Assembly (NCBI GenBank): GCA_028023455.1
Contig: JAQFVV010000072.1
Coordinates: 1,510,501 to 1,574,500 of the forward strand
Reading direction: 5' to 3'
From: Epiperipatus broadwayi
Taxonomy: Eukaryota; Onychophora; Udeonychophora; Euonychophora; Peripatidae
Length of the DNA stretch: 64,000 nucleotides
The stretch's first letter is position 1. Every line of letters begins with the position of its first letter. The notes below the pieces were generated by a model. That model made no database searches, was not told the DNA's origin, and saw only the letters and a program-made list of their open reading frames with translations. Of the stretch, positions 13,360 through 23,901 are shown piece by piece. The position numbers and the translations under genes were made by a program.

Positions 13360-14788
13360 CTTCTTGTTAGTTGTTGAACTTTTTATCTTCAGATTTTATG
13401 AAATTCTACATTTAATCTATTATTTTGCCAAGCAGAAAATGTCATGTTTCTTTTTAATTTATTCACTAATAATAAGATGATTGTAAAAAAAAAAAAAAAA
13501 GGTGGTATTTTTCTCTTTAGTGAACCCAAGAATAATTTACTTGTATCCACAACATAATCCTTAAGACAATTCCTACTTCATCATAGGACAGTCTTAAAGA
13601 TCTAAATTAGCCATTTTAATTTTAATTGCTGTTAAAGTTTAATGTGTAATAGATTATTCTAAAGAAATAAAATCAATTTTCTTACAAATATGATTGGAAT
13701 AATATCTATTTTTTTACTGCAATTATTTTAATATTAGAGCATATTGACTATGATCTGCCAACAATCTACACTTCTAAGTACTCATGTAATGTGAACTTCT
13801 AAATTCTCATTCCTACTATAATATAATCTATTAAATGTTATTGTTTTGAGTATGGATGCGTCCATGTTTTTTATAGCATCTTTTTTTGCCTAATCAAAGG
13901 GCTTGGGCAACATTCAATTATAATAAACCATTTGAATTTAAAGCAATACCATTATTTCCAATAACCTTTGACCCAAGTCTACCATATGTACTAACGTGTG
14001 CATTAAAGTCTCCAAGATAAAAAGTTTGACCTTTTAATAGTATTGTTATAATACTAACATTTTTCCTTTTCTAAATTCTTTGAATCTAAATTTGGAACAT
14101 AAAAACTAATAAAATAAGCTGTTATGAATAATTTACTTCACCAATTGATGGTAATACATATTAACTTCACCTATATACGACTAAAACGTATTATAAGTAA
14201 AATGAGCTGTGCAAAATGAATTTTAAAACCATTAACCTTTCATTGATACAACAAGGAATTCTAAGATAAAAAAAGATACTAAATTAGACTCTACAGTACA
14301 TCCAACACCATGCTGACCAAGCTACCTTTTCAATCTGTTCTATTAAACTTCTTTCTCTCTGAGAACCAACCTTAAATCTTGAAAACTCATTCTCTACTAG
14401 AATAGACCTTCATTCTGCTCTTGAAAAATTTATAGCAAACAAAGTTTGCACATTCTATGTACATATTATTAGAAGGAAAAAAATTATAATACTAACCTTT
14501 AGTATTTATCCTCCTATCTTACACTATTATTGATATTATTACTATTGTTATTATTTCTATCACGGTAATGAATCTTCCAAGTGCATCAACCTAACCAAAC
14601 TGTGAGTGACAGACCATTGTTAGATCACATTTATAGATCATTCTATTAATCATGGTAGGCAGATGGATTCCTAATAAGGAATATCAAAACATACAATCTT
14701 TGCTGGTCAACTCCTATCTCATTCAAATCCAGTTCTAAACTGATTCATTAGTGATTGTATGGCTTCTTCTTTTTCCTACTTAACATAT

Positions 14789-15195
14789 CATACCATTTAC
14801 AACTTTCTATAATTATAAAATATTTAATAAAAATAAAAAAAGGTTAGAAGTTGATTTATAATATAAGTAAAATGACAATAATATAATATTAAATAGTAGA
14901 ATAAATGTTAAAGTTTATAATTATAATAAATAATTTAAAAAATAAAATAAAGAGATATAAAATAATTATTGATAGAATTATTTAAGAGTAAAGTAATAAA
15001 ATGGGAAATGACTATTTATAATGGTCAGGTTAAAATGTATATTTTATTTTTATTTATTTTGTGCATTTAATTATGTAATTGAATATGTGTATTAATTATA
15101 TATTTGAATATTGTAGCTCTGATGATGATTGCAGGACAGTCGAAACTATTAGTTTTGATATTGATAAAGTGTTTAAGAAAGTTGTAAATGGTATG
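14789..15195. repeat. 20-bp perfect inverted repeat pair
   Basis: CATACCATTTACAACTTTCT (14789-14808) is the exact reverse complement of 15176-15195. The intervening DNA is very AT-rich and includes the hammerhead-like motif at 15119-15146. It may be the worn ends of a family 3 element. Confidence 0.5.
15119..15146 (+). ncRNA. Hammerhead-like motif, family 3 (degenerate)
   Basis: CTGATGA (15119-15125) is followed by a segment containing GCAGGACAGTC and then GAAAC (15142-15146). The order matches the conserved core of a hammerhead, but stem II is weakened relative to the copy at 29401 and no stem I or cleavage triplet can be recognised. It could equally be a conserved repeat with no ribozyme function. 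Confidence 0.3.
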
Positions 15196-15826
15196 ATTGT
15201 ATTGCCACAATCAAAGATCACAACTGAGGATTGTCAGCCTTTTAAGACTATCTCCATCACTATTCTCTTAATTTCTAAGAGCTAGAGTTATAAAAAGTAT
15301 AAAAAAGAATTAGAAGTATAAATGTTGTGTATTAGTTATAAAGGATGAAAATGTTATTGCGCCAATGCACAAACTCATTCTCACACTTACTATAAGGATA
15401 AGTCCTATGGCATAAGAGGCTTATGACAACTGGGCCCTATAATAAGTGAAGAAAAAAAAGAGGGAAACAAAAAATCTGTTTATTTTGAAACAGTATCTAG
15501 CCTTTAAAGAACTGACATCATATTCTACAAGGCATCAGAAGCTTCTTGTTGGGCATTGTTTATTTGTTCCTCACAGTTGATCTTCATATTAAAAGGTCAT
15601 TCCACTAGATATCACTTGCGATGCTAATTGATAATCAAAACACAGCATCTGACAATAATCATAATAACCACAGACTTTCACTATAAGTGTAATCAAGTAC
15701 TTTAATTGATATTTTCTTTTAAAAATTGTTAAAAATAATATCGTGGCCCAATTCCTTTACATTTAATTTAATTCATTATTTTGCGTCTTAGACATTCTAT
15801 AATTTGAAAAGAAATATAATTAATAT

Positions 15827-15933
15827 GGTCAAGCGTTGTTAGCCGAGAGGTCATCGCAGCCGCCTTGCAAGCAAGTAGTTGGTTGCAGACGGTTGTAGGT
15901 TCGCGTCCAGCCCGATGCTATGACATATGAAAA
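15827..15933 (+). mobile_element. tRNA-Leu-like SINE, copy S2
   Basis: Starts GTCAAGCGTTG, has box A TTAGCCGAGAGG and box B GGTTCGCGTCC, and ends GATGCTATGAC followed by an A-rich tail. The 5' GTCA and 3' TGAC pair as in an acceptor stem. The anticodon-loop position reads CTTGCAA. Target duplications are not readable in the flanking AT runs. Confidence 0.75.
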
Positions 15934-15939
15934 TATATA

Positions 15940-16850
15940 TATTTAGGTTTGTTTATTGTTGTCATTATTGACATTTTGAATTTTAATTTAACTAACTCAT
16001 TTAAAAGCTATTTTTAAAAGTTCATATATTCCTAGAAGATAAAATATGAAGTCTGATATTATTTTTATGAAATCTAATTTTCAGTGAATAGCCATTAGAC
16101 TTTTATGCTTTTCCTGAACCATATGAGATTATTTATTATCGGTTTTCCTTACAAGACGTAAAACGGTAGCATTAATTTTAATGAGTAAGTTTCAGTAATA
16201 TTTAAATATGTTTGTTTAAAAAAAATCATACCAAAATATAATTACGCCAGACAAAAAAAAAAAAGAGATAATTTTAATAATTGTTTCATAAAGTAATTAC
16301 TTTTTGTTACTTTCATAAAAGATGTTTCTAAGTAAATATTTTAAAATAAAGGCTTATCAAATCTTTTTTTTAAAGCAATGGTTGTAAGATTTCTTTGATG
16401 GTTAAAAGATAGATAAACAAATTACAGAAGATGAAAGAGAAAGTTGTACAAAAGAAAAGTTTTTTCATTTGCATTTACGTTAAAAAAAAAAAAGGATAGT
16501 TATTTGCAAAGGAAATAAAAACCGGTGTTTACAACTATCTTATTTAAAGATTAAATGAAAATTTAAGATTTAAACTTTTAATTCTATATCCAAAATGTTT
16601 AAAAATCAGAATAGGTAAAGTAATCGAATAGTTTGTAGCTCAGGAGTTCATATGTTGAGATCAGAATGGCAAAACCAAATTGCGATCCGTAGACATTTAT
16701 CTCTCGAATCCGCCATTTTGTCCCTTCAAAAGTTCACAGCGGGGCAAATTTTATTTGTCACTTTTAGGATTTATTTTTGACAGCTGTTATATTTAGCGAT
16801 GCAACTGTTTTAATTTTAAAATGTTGTGAAGAATGATGTAGTGAAATAGT
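15940..16850. other. AT-rich stretch, nothing recognised
   Basis: No coding resemblance and no repeat with clear limits, apart from poly-A runs. Confidence 0.5.
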
Positions 16851-16860
16851 AGGATGTCAG

Positions 16861-17181
16861 CAGGGCCGGATTTTCCTATAGGCTAACTAGGCTTCAGCCT
16901 AGGGCCTCAAGATCAAGAGGGGCCTACATTCAAATTGTTAGCAAAATTAAAATTACACTATTCTAAAAACAGTGAACATTAAAACACTGAACCGAAAAAA
17001 AGGAGAAATTCTATACATATGACTAATAAACAAACATAAAAATGTATTGGTTAAGATCAACGCATTTGGCTCATTGGGTCTGTTCCTTTGTATATACTAG
17101 ATTACAAACTTAAAAATGAGAGGTGAAAGGGCCTCATAAGTAGAATAGCCTAGGGCCTTTTTCCATCTAAACCCGGCCCTG
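16861..17181. mobile_element. Non-autonomous hAT MITE, 321 bp
   Basis: Terminal inverted repeats begin CAGGGCCGG at the left and end CCGGCCCTG at the right, and a perfect 8-bp duplication GATGTCAG lies at 16853-16860 and 17182-17189. The 8-bp duplication and CAG...CTG ends are hAT hallmarks. There is no transposase ORF, so it must have been moved by a transposase encoded elsewhere. Internal GGGCCTC/GAGGGGCCT blocks form a further inverted pair near the ends. Confidence 0.92.
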
Positions 17182-17189
17182 GATGTCAG

Positions 17190-18030
17190 ACTCTAAAAGA
17201 TAAAATCCTCACATCAATTTTGGGTCTTGCAAATCCAGTAAGCTTCTTATGAATTCCTGGCCAATAAAATCATTCAATTATTTAATTTAAGAATATGGAT
17301 AAAACATCTGCTCTGACCATTTGAAGATAAAACTGCCTGCACAGGTATCAGACTCATAATTAGTGAGTACTCAAAAAAAAAAAGAAAACAGTACTACTAT
17401 AAGATATTTGAGAACACCTGAAAGTAATAATAATTCAAGATAATAGAAATATTTTTTTTATAGAGAGGCAGATAGCAAAAAGGTAAATATCTCTTAAATT
17501 ATCAGAAAGACCAAATAATCCTATAGAACTAAGCTAACAAAAAAAAATCATAATCATATTTAATGTGAAGAAACATGATTTCTATCAAAATCAGGAATTT
17601 CTAAACTAATAAGTCAAATGAAATATATTACATATCATATCTCACTCTTTGTTATTTTTATAATCTTCATAGCCTATAAAATTTTACATTCTGTTTATAT
17701 TCTTTTTCCATACTGCTTGCATTGTCTAATCTACAGTAAGAAATGGATAAATTTTATTGCTGTCTGTAACTTGCACTGCAAGTGACGCAAGCAATAATTT
17801 GCTCAATAATAATTTCACAATTGAACTGATTTCATTTAACAAAATATTGACCTACACAAATGAATCCTAAAATTTTGCAAGTTATTACTTACAATATTTG
17901 AATGCCATGATCAGATAAAGACAAAAATAGAAATGAAGTCAGAGGCCAATAAATCTTTTTGGAAAGAAATGAAATGACAGCTTAAGATCTATTATAATGT
18001 TTTATAACTATATTTGATAATGATTTCAAA
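17190..18030. other. AT-rich stretch with an old SINE-like tail
   Basis: Bases 17190-17285 resemble the old dispersed SINE-like repeat (tail TTCCTGGCCAATAAAATCAT). The rest has no recognisable feature. Confidence 0.45.
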
Positions 18031-18034
18031 AGGT

Positions 18035-18500
18035 AGGTTGGGGGTATTCAACAAAGTTTGTTAAGAGTTTGTTTTGCAAGCTCTTTATATAACATTTGTA
18101 AACACAAGTTATTAAATTAAGTCATGTGACCTCTGACTTGACTTTTTTTGTAATTTTATTTTTTGCTATGATGGCTTTGATGATTTTATATTTCTAAAGC
18201 TATTAATATATGGTGTATCTGAACTTAGTTCAGTCCCATATGGCTATTTAAGTTAGATAGCTGGATTGGAAGACATATAGATGTCTAAAAATTACAGAAT
18301 TTCTACTTAATAGTATACATTAGATAAAGTGCTGGGCTTGTCCTAGTATTTTTGATCTATGATTGAATATCCTAGCACCTCACTGAGGACACCAGTAGCA
18401 GAAAACAGTCTGAGGTTGGGGGTATTCAACAAAGTGTGTTAAGAGTTTGTTTTGCAAGCTCTATATATAACATTCAATATATAAATACAAGTAAAATACC
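18035..18500 (+). repeat. Family 1 ribozyme-bearing repeat, more than one tandem unit
   Basis: A block starting AGGTTGGGGGTATTCAAC occurs at 18035 and again at 18413, giving a direct repeat with a 378-bp period. The full unit contains TTCAGTCCCATATGGCTAT, matching the 466-bp family 1 units at 58.9-60.1 kb, and a hammerhead-like motif at its end (18377-18416). The first unit starts within 2 nt of the position matching the predicted cleavage site in the second. The right end, near 18475-18505, is uncertain. Confidence 0.65.
18377..18416 (+). ncRNA. Hammerhead-like ribozyme, family 1 (diverged copy)
   Basis: Stem I is six Watson-Crick pairs: ACCTCA (18377-18382) with TGAGGT (18411-18416). The core has CTGAGGA (18383-18389; position 7 is free in the consensus), GAAA (18401-18404) and a GTC triplet (18408-18410) directly before the 3' strand of stem I. 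Stem II is not convincing, and an extra A lies in the GAAA/stem III region, so activity is doubtful. Relative to the 59.9-kb copy, the outer pair of stem I is changed from T-A to A-T on both strands. Confidence 0.5.
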
Positions 18501-18578
18501 ATCATCATAAAACTTTAGGAAAACACAAAATACCTTTATTTCCAATAATTTTTGCTAAACACCAAAAATCAATAACAA

Positions 18579-18612
<34 letters not shown>

Positions 18613-18652
18613 TATGATAATTTCTGATATATATGTATATATAATGTTTCCA

Positions 18653-18950
18653 ACTATTCTCATCTCCTCTAGCAATATTTCCAGCCCAACTCCGTTTCAA
18701 TCTTTTAATTTTTTCAATGAAGTCAGTAACACCTGTTTGTTCTCTTACCCAGATGGACAATTGAAATCTTAAACCAGATTCCAAGAGATTGTAAAAGACC
18801 CAGAAAGAGACCACATGTGAGATAGATGGATGAAATAAGAAAGTGTGCCGGGGTGATGTGGGGAACAGAAGCTAAAGATTGGCGAAGATGGATTAAACTT
18901 GGAGAGACCTTCATCCTACAGTGGATTGATAATGGTTGATGATGATGATG
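18653..18950 (+). mobile_element. RTE-like LINE copy E with 5' inversion
   Basis: The segment 18653-18752 is the minus-strand sequence coding WVREQTGVTDFIEKIKRLKR and on to WAGNIARGDEN. From 18753 the plus strand continues with the very next part of the element (the WTIEILN region) to the TGATGATGATG end. An exact 10-bp duplication, AATGTTTCCA at 18643-18652 and 18951-18960, brackets the whole. An inverted 5' portion joined to a collinear 3' portion inside one target duplication is the signature of twin priming during target-primed reverse transcription. Confidence 0.88.
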
Positions 18951-18971
18951 AATGTTTCCATACTCTACCAT

Positions 18972-19187
18972 TCTAAATATTAATGTAAAATAATACTTGT
19001 ACAGAGTTGAAATATAAAATTTTAACAATATTTATTGTACCAAATATACTTTCGATATTTTCATGTCATATTCATGGTCAGACTGGGCATGAATGTGATA
19101 TGAAAACATCAAAAATATACTTGGTACAATAAATATTGTTAAAATTTTATATTTAAACTCTGTATGAGTATTATTTTATATTAATAT
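18972..19187. repeat. Large hairpin, arms of about 100 bp
   Basis: The arms at about 18972-19072 and 19089-19187 are inverted copies: both contain ACAATATTTATTGTACCAA or its reverse complement, and AAAATTTTA. The centre is about 15 bp. There is no coding content. It directly abuts the RTE copy E insertion. Confidence 0.8.
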
Positions 19188-19303
19188 ATAAATATGTTCA
19201 AGATAATTAAGTCATAAAGAAACAATAAAAAATATGGACGGTCATTCATTTCACTGAAAATTATAAATTACAGTATATAAAATTTACAAAATTATTACAA
19301 TTT

Positions 19304-19413
19304 TTTTTTCTTTTTTTCTATGTGTCAAAGCATCGGCCGGGAAGCGAACCCGCAAAACCGGGACAATTGCTTGTAAGGCAGCTGTGCTGACCACTCGACC
19401 ACCAATCTTTGAC
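19304..19413 (-). mobile_element. tRNA-Leu-like SINE, copy S3
   Basis: The minus strand starts GTCAAAGATTGG and carries TGGTCGAGTGG (box A), GGGTTCGCTTCCC (T-arm/box B) and GATGCTTTGACACAT, then an A-rich tail. A 15-bp duplication, AAATTATTACAATTT, lies at 19289-19303 and 19414-19428. It is the cleanest copy: acceptor, T-arm and anticodon stems can all be drawn. The anticodon loop is CTTACAA. Confidence 0.9.
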
Positions 19414-19855
19414 AAATTATTACAATTTAATTTATAAATCCTGATTAAGTGCAAAAAATTGGTATTTGTAGTTCCTAAGTTGTGATAATATAATATTAAA
19501 AAATAATGAAAAAAATTTTTAAAAAATGAATTACATTTGTAAACTGTAATTAAAAATAATTTATTAATTAAAAAATGAAGTACTTATTTAAATTAATTTC
19601 ATGGTATTTGAGTTTGATTTTTTTTCCCAATTTCATAAATAATAGTTTAATTACTTGGTTCATAATTAGTTTAATAATTGTAATATAATAAATTTAAATT
19701 GATAAGCAAAACATTTAATAAACATTGAAAATAATAATTACCACAATTATTTATTAGCTAAAATATATTTACTTATTTAAATTGTTAAAGTTGTTAATTT
19801 AAAATATTAGAATTATAACAAACATTTTATAATAACTGAAATACAGGCTTATCAT

Positions 19856-20055
19856 ATACCTGTATCAATATATGTAATATATAGAGTATGTGAGCAGACT
19901 TTCACACGATCCACTACTCTCCACTCTATCTCACAACATTGATACACTTGAATACATATTATTTATCTTTTCGACATATATGTGTTCAAGTGTATCAGTG
20001 TTATGAAATAGAGTGGAGAGTGATGGGTCATGTGAAAGTCTGTGCTCATATACCC
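19856..20055. repeat. Family 2 inverted repeat, about 90-bp arms
   Basis: The left arm (GAGCAGACTTTCACACGATC to ACACTTGAATACATAT) is the inverse of the right arm (ATATGTGTTCAAGTGTATC to GTGAAAGTCTGTGCTC). The right arm matches the sequence downstream of the hammerhead-like motifs at 44391 and 58514. This is an inverted pair lacking the ribozyme part. Confidence 0.75.
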
Positions 20056-20682
20056 TTTATATAGCAAACATTTTAGAAAAATCAATACGAACTGTGAAAG
20101 TATTTTCTGTCATATGCAAAAATTGATTTGTTATGTAATAGATAGACTTAAATAGTTCATTGGAAATATAAATTACAATGTTTATGAGATGGAAACCATT
20201 ATTCTCTACAATTTATAACCCTGTGTCATTTACAATGGCAGACTAGCATTCAAAGACCTGGATCACAACCCAAATGTCATTTCTGGTGATTGAAATTCAC
20301 ATGAATCATTCAGCATTTTTTAAAATTTTCCAATTCATTTAAAAGTTGTTTCATGTTAGTATGACAGTTTGAGATAGTGTTTTCCTGTTAATTTTTCATA
20401 ATTTCTTGAAATATTTATAACAAATTCATGATGACATTAATGCCTGAAACACCAGTTAAGAATCTCTGGTGTAAACAGGACAGCCAATTTTTATATTGAC
20501 ACAGTTTACTCTAGCATCTTGATTTGGAGCTACATCACATATTAAAATTTTAATTCACTGAAGAATCACCTGATAGGTCAAATTTTTGTTTCACTGCTAT
20601 CAAAACATTAAGTTTATTTGAACTTACAAATACTTGTGTTCTTGTACTAATTAATGTGATAATTTTTTGGAAAAAGTATTTT

Positions 20683-20782
20683 GTCAAGTATTGGTGGTCG
20701 AGTGGACAGCACAGCTGCTTTAAAAGCAGTTATCCTGGGTTAGCAGGTTCGCTTCCCAGCTGATGCTATGACACATGAAAAG
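20683..20782 (+). mobile_element. tRNA-Leu-like SINE, copy S4
   Basis: Starts GTCAAGTATTGG; box A TGGTCGAGTGG; anticodon arm CTGC-TTTAAAA-GCAG with TAA at the anticodon position (a leucine anticodon); long variable region; box B GGTTCGCTTCC; end GATGCTATGACACATGA and A-rich tail. An imperfect duplication AAGTRTTTT is found at 20674-20682 and 20783-20791. Confidence 0.8.
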
Positions 20783-20789
20783 AAGTGTT

Positions 20790-22200
20790 TTACATTTTCT
20801 TATAATAAACTGCAGATCTAAAAAAAGTCTCACAAGTATATATCTTAATAATCATGATATTTTCATGCAAATTTTACATAAGAGTACTGTATAATAGGAT
20901 CAGCATCTTGTACTCTAAAAATTAATTAAATAGTATTTCTAGCTGATGAGAATGAAGAAAAAAGAATTTTCAGTTAACCAGTTGGATAAACTGATGTATC
21001 ACTTTGGTAAATTAAAACTATTTGATCTACTAGACAACTAACTACGTATAAATAAAATGGCATTGAAATCTGGTTTGCTGCAGTGGCAAAGGGGTAAACT
21101 GGATATCAAGGACAATGAATTATGGCTCAGCTCTATGCTCAAACTTCTTATGAACTTTTGAATAATGAATCATTTGATTACTTATTTAAAGACTAAATTT
21201 GTATGTGTTATAGTCATAAATGATGACTTAGAAATGATTCTTTATCTTTTTTTTTATGTATATTCGTCAATTTCAGATAACACTTCTTTTGAAGAAATGA
21301 ATTTCAAACTGCAGTATTATTAGCTTACATGTAAATCTGGTCCTTATTGGAGTTCATTATTAATGCAACAAACATAAACTTAGCCATAATATATAATTAA
21401 TATTTAATCACTTATATAATCAACACATCATAGAGTATTATTATATAATATTAAGAATGAGATAAACACCATCTAACAGATCATTCTTTAACCATAATAA
21501 TTATATAATTACATTCTGAATTATGACAATACAAAATTTATATGATGGGGTTTCATGGGAATTCTCTCCATCAATTATACCAAGCCTCACAATCCTGATA
21601 CATAAATCAGAAAATCATTGTTATAATTCACAATTTAGAATATAACTATTATATAAAACACTTTGTAACTTAGTTAAATAGTGAGCTAATAGAAGGTGCA
21701 TAAAGACATTCATTCATAAAGTAATCAATATAATTCAGAAAATATATTAAGCTATTATGAAGTTTATTAAGATTTTTATCATGAATGAAAGACAGTAAGT
21801 ATGTCAAGCATGTATAAACTGATATTAATTCAACCATATCCAAGAAAAGAATTTTCAGAATCTGTTATGATGCTTTACAGAAATTACAGTTTATTTCTTT
21901 CTAGATCAGTTGTATTAATAGGAAAACAACCTTAATATAATTATCCAAAGGTGAGGCAAACAATTTATAAGTAAAAGTTCATATTTTGGATTAGATCCGA
22001 GTTATTTGAGTATCTAAACAAAAAACCAAAGCTGCACTCCAAGGCTAATAGAAATCTTCTTCATGTCCACTAATATTTCAAAATTTATTCTATATTAAGT
22101 ATTATAATTATAAATATGCGACTTTTTTTTGCATTAAATAGTGAAACTATAATTATACTATAATGTGTAATAGGTCTGCTTAGCGCTTTTGAGATTTAAT
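20790..22200. other. AT-rich stretch with an old SINE-like fragment
   Basis: The old dispersed SINE-like repeat is recognisable at about 21065-21185 (tail TGAATAATGAATCATTTGAT). Nothing else is identified. The downstream flank of PLE1 may reach into 22200-22292. Confidence 0.45.
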
Positions 22201-22292
22201 GTTCAAATCTCATATTCAAGCATTGTGAATGAAGACTGTTGTGATTTATTGTACACATATGCAAATGAGTTTGAATTTTTAATTAGTTAGTC

Positions 22293-23893
22293 CAGCGTTT
22301 CCCAACCTTTTTTGGCTCGCGTACCACTTGGTAGTACATCACGCTAAATTGTACCACTTCGTAAAAATGATTGTATTTCGTGAAATTTGTTATTGCGAGT
22401 GTGTTATATTATTTGCATTATAAATATTATAAGGTGACCATGTATGTATTCACATCACATAATGGGACAAATTACATTGAAACACGACTAACCGTCACGC
22501 CTAATTATAAACTCACTGAAATTATAAACTCAATGTAACATATTTATATGTATGTGTTTGTTCAAAGTTTCACTTTTTTTTTTCAAAATATTTATTAAAG
22601 ATTACATTAAAAATTATTTGGTACATATTTTGTTCAAAGTATTTTCTCATTCCTTCATTTGGTTTTCCCAAATTTGAGTCTGTTTTCTCTTTTTCGGAGC
22701 ATCTTGCTATTGGTTGGGCCATGGAGAGGATAAATCCAGCATGTCCCAAGTCCTGGTAAAAATAACCTCAGGGGTTACCAGGCTATCTCTTGTTCTTGTT
22801 TTCTTTATATTGTTCTGCATGAAGTTAATAGGATTAAAATTTTGATGATTAAATACTAGCTTACATCTAGTAATCCACAATAGATGATCAAAAATTAAAG
22901 AGAGTCTAATTTCTGGTTATGATCCTTTTCTGATACATTCTTTCAAATTAAATAATTTAGATTGATTTGCCTTGATCCGACTCATTATTTATCAATTATT
23001 TTGTCATATTTCGTTTACTAATAAATGGTTTTAATAAAAACACAAAATTATAAAAAAACAATTAATATATTTTTTTATCATAATCAAATATTTTTATAAA
23101 ATAAATTTAATAAAATCCTTGTGCTTGTTTTGAACAACATAATTTTTTGAAATTTGGTTTAAAACATGCGAGGTATATATACCCTTAAGTCTATAACTGC
23201 GTTCAATCTGTTTCGATACTTATTTTTTAAAAAAATATATGAAGTAAAAGCTCTTCCTACTAATTTCGTACTAGTAAACGGTAATAATATTTTAAGAGCT
23301 TTCTCAGAAAGTTGTTCATATTCTTTAATGTTTAACCGAAAATTAATTAGATTGTGTCATTTGAATTCTACTTGTAAAGTTCTGTTACATGATAATTCTA
23401 TTAAATTTTCTTTATCCTTTATTGATAATGATGTAGCTTTTTCTAAATTTTCTGCATTGACGGAATTTGAAATACAATTATCATTTGTGTTTTCGGGTTT
23501 TGGAAAATATTCCATGAAAGACAATTTTAATTCTGTTAAATGTGCTATTATATTTTCTCGTATATCTTGAGACAGACTAACTTTATTTTCAAACAAAAAA
23601 ATAAGTAGATTTTCGAATACTTCCGGTTGATTGTTTTTGATACAGTTTCCAAAAATCTAATTTCTTAATCATACTTTCAATTTTATCATTAACATTAAAG
23701 ATCGTTATCGACTGTACATATTAATAACTTTACCGTATAATATTATTAATTAAAATAATTTTTATGAATTATAGGAAAAAACGTTTCTATGATATTTTTA
23801 TGATTTAATTTTTTTTATGATCGCCATTATTGATTATTTTTCGTGTACCACCAACCAGCAACTCGCGTACCACCCACAGGTTGGGAAACGCTG
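22293..23893. mobile_element. hAT transposon, 1,601 bp, internally decayed
   Basis: The ends read CAGCGTTTCCCAACCT and its reverse complement AGGTTGGGAAACGCTG, a 16-bp inverted repeat, flanked by an exact 8-bp duplication AGTTAGTC (22285-22292 and 23894-23901). A subterminal CTCGCGTACCAC motif occurs near both ends. The interior holds only the C-terminal part of a transposase on the minus strand, so the copy is a deletion derivative. It sits at the extreme 3' end of the PLE1 reading frame. Confidence 0.93.
23159..23700 (-). pseudogene. hAT transposase C-terminal part, ZBED5-like
   Basis: Transposases of this kind cut and paste hAT DNA; the C-terminal hAT dimerisation domain is what remains. 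From 23596 the frame reads SQDIRENIIAHLTELKLSF, MEYFPKPENTND and IELSCNRTLQVEFK, then one in-frame TGA at 23357-23359, and continues in the same frame as EYEQLSEKALKILLPF and YRNRLNAVIDLRVY to a TAA at 23159-23161. The LPF..T and NRLN blocks match the usual dimerisation domain of ZBED5/SCAND3-type hAT proteins. Upstream pieces (KKLDFWK, NNQPEVFENLLIFLF) are present with a frameshift. The BED finger and catalytic core are missing. Confidence 0.85.
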
Positions 23894-23901
23894 AGTTAGT
23901 C

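Larger units (their letters stand above)
11440..14260 (-). mobile_element. Second LINE family (LINE2), old and twice interrupted
   Basis: The minus strand reads, in order: an endonuclease block at about 14024-13890 (FYLGDFNAHVSTYGR, then KVIGNNGIALNSNGLL), RT pieces at about 12950-12380 including an active-site box reading NADDCDIF at 12590-12567 (normally xADD), and a C-terminal block at about 11700-11570 with KKCNFNGFHQEDMAENR and IHWRSTI, typical of LINE C-termini, then a 3' untranslated region. The order is collinear, so this is one element. It is cut by a palindromic repeat (about 12041-12290) and by a tRNA-like SINE (13260-13359). Frameshifts and stops are frequent. The C-terminal and 3' parts recur at 40340-40510, 41270-41850, 55860-56470 and 57907-58025. 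Confidence 0.65.

Noticed and set aside
15827-15933. A functional tRNA gene
   Set aside because: It has box A and box B and a drawable acceptor stem but ends in an A-rich tail and belongs to a dispersed family with target duplications, so a SINE is the better call.
18569-18814. An 81-codon minus-strand protein with LINE-like residues
   Set aside because: It combines the inverted part of RTE copy E with microsatellite sequence; it is not an independent gene.
23166-23570. A 134-codon plus-strand protein
   Set aside because: It is antisense to the hAT dimerisation domain, which is clearly recognisable on the minus strand.
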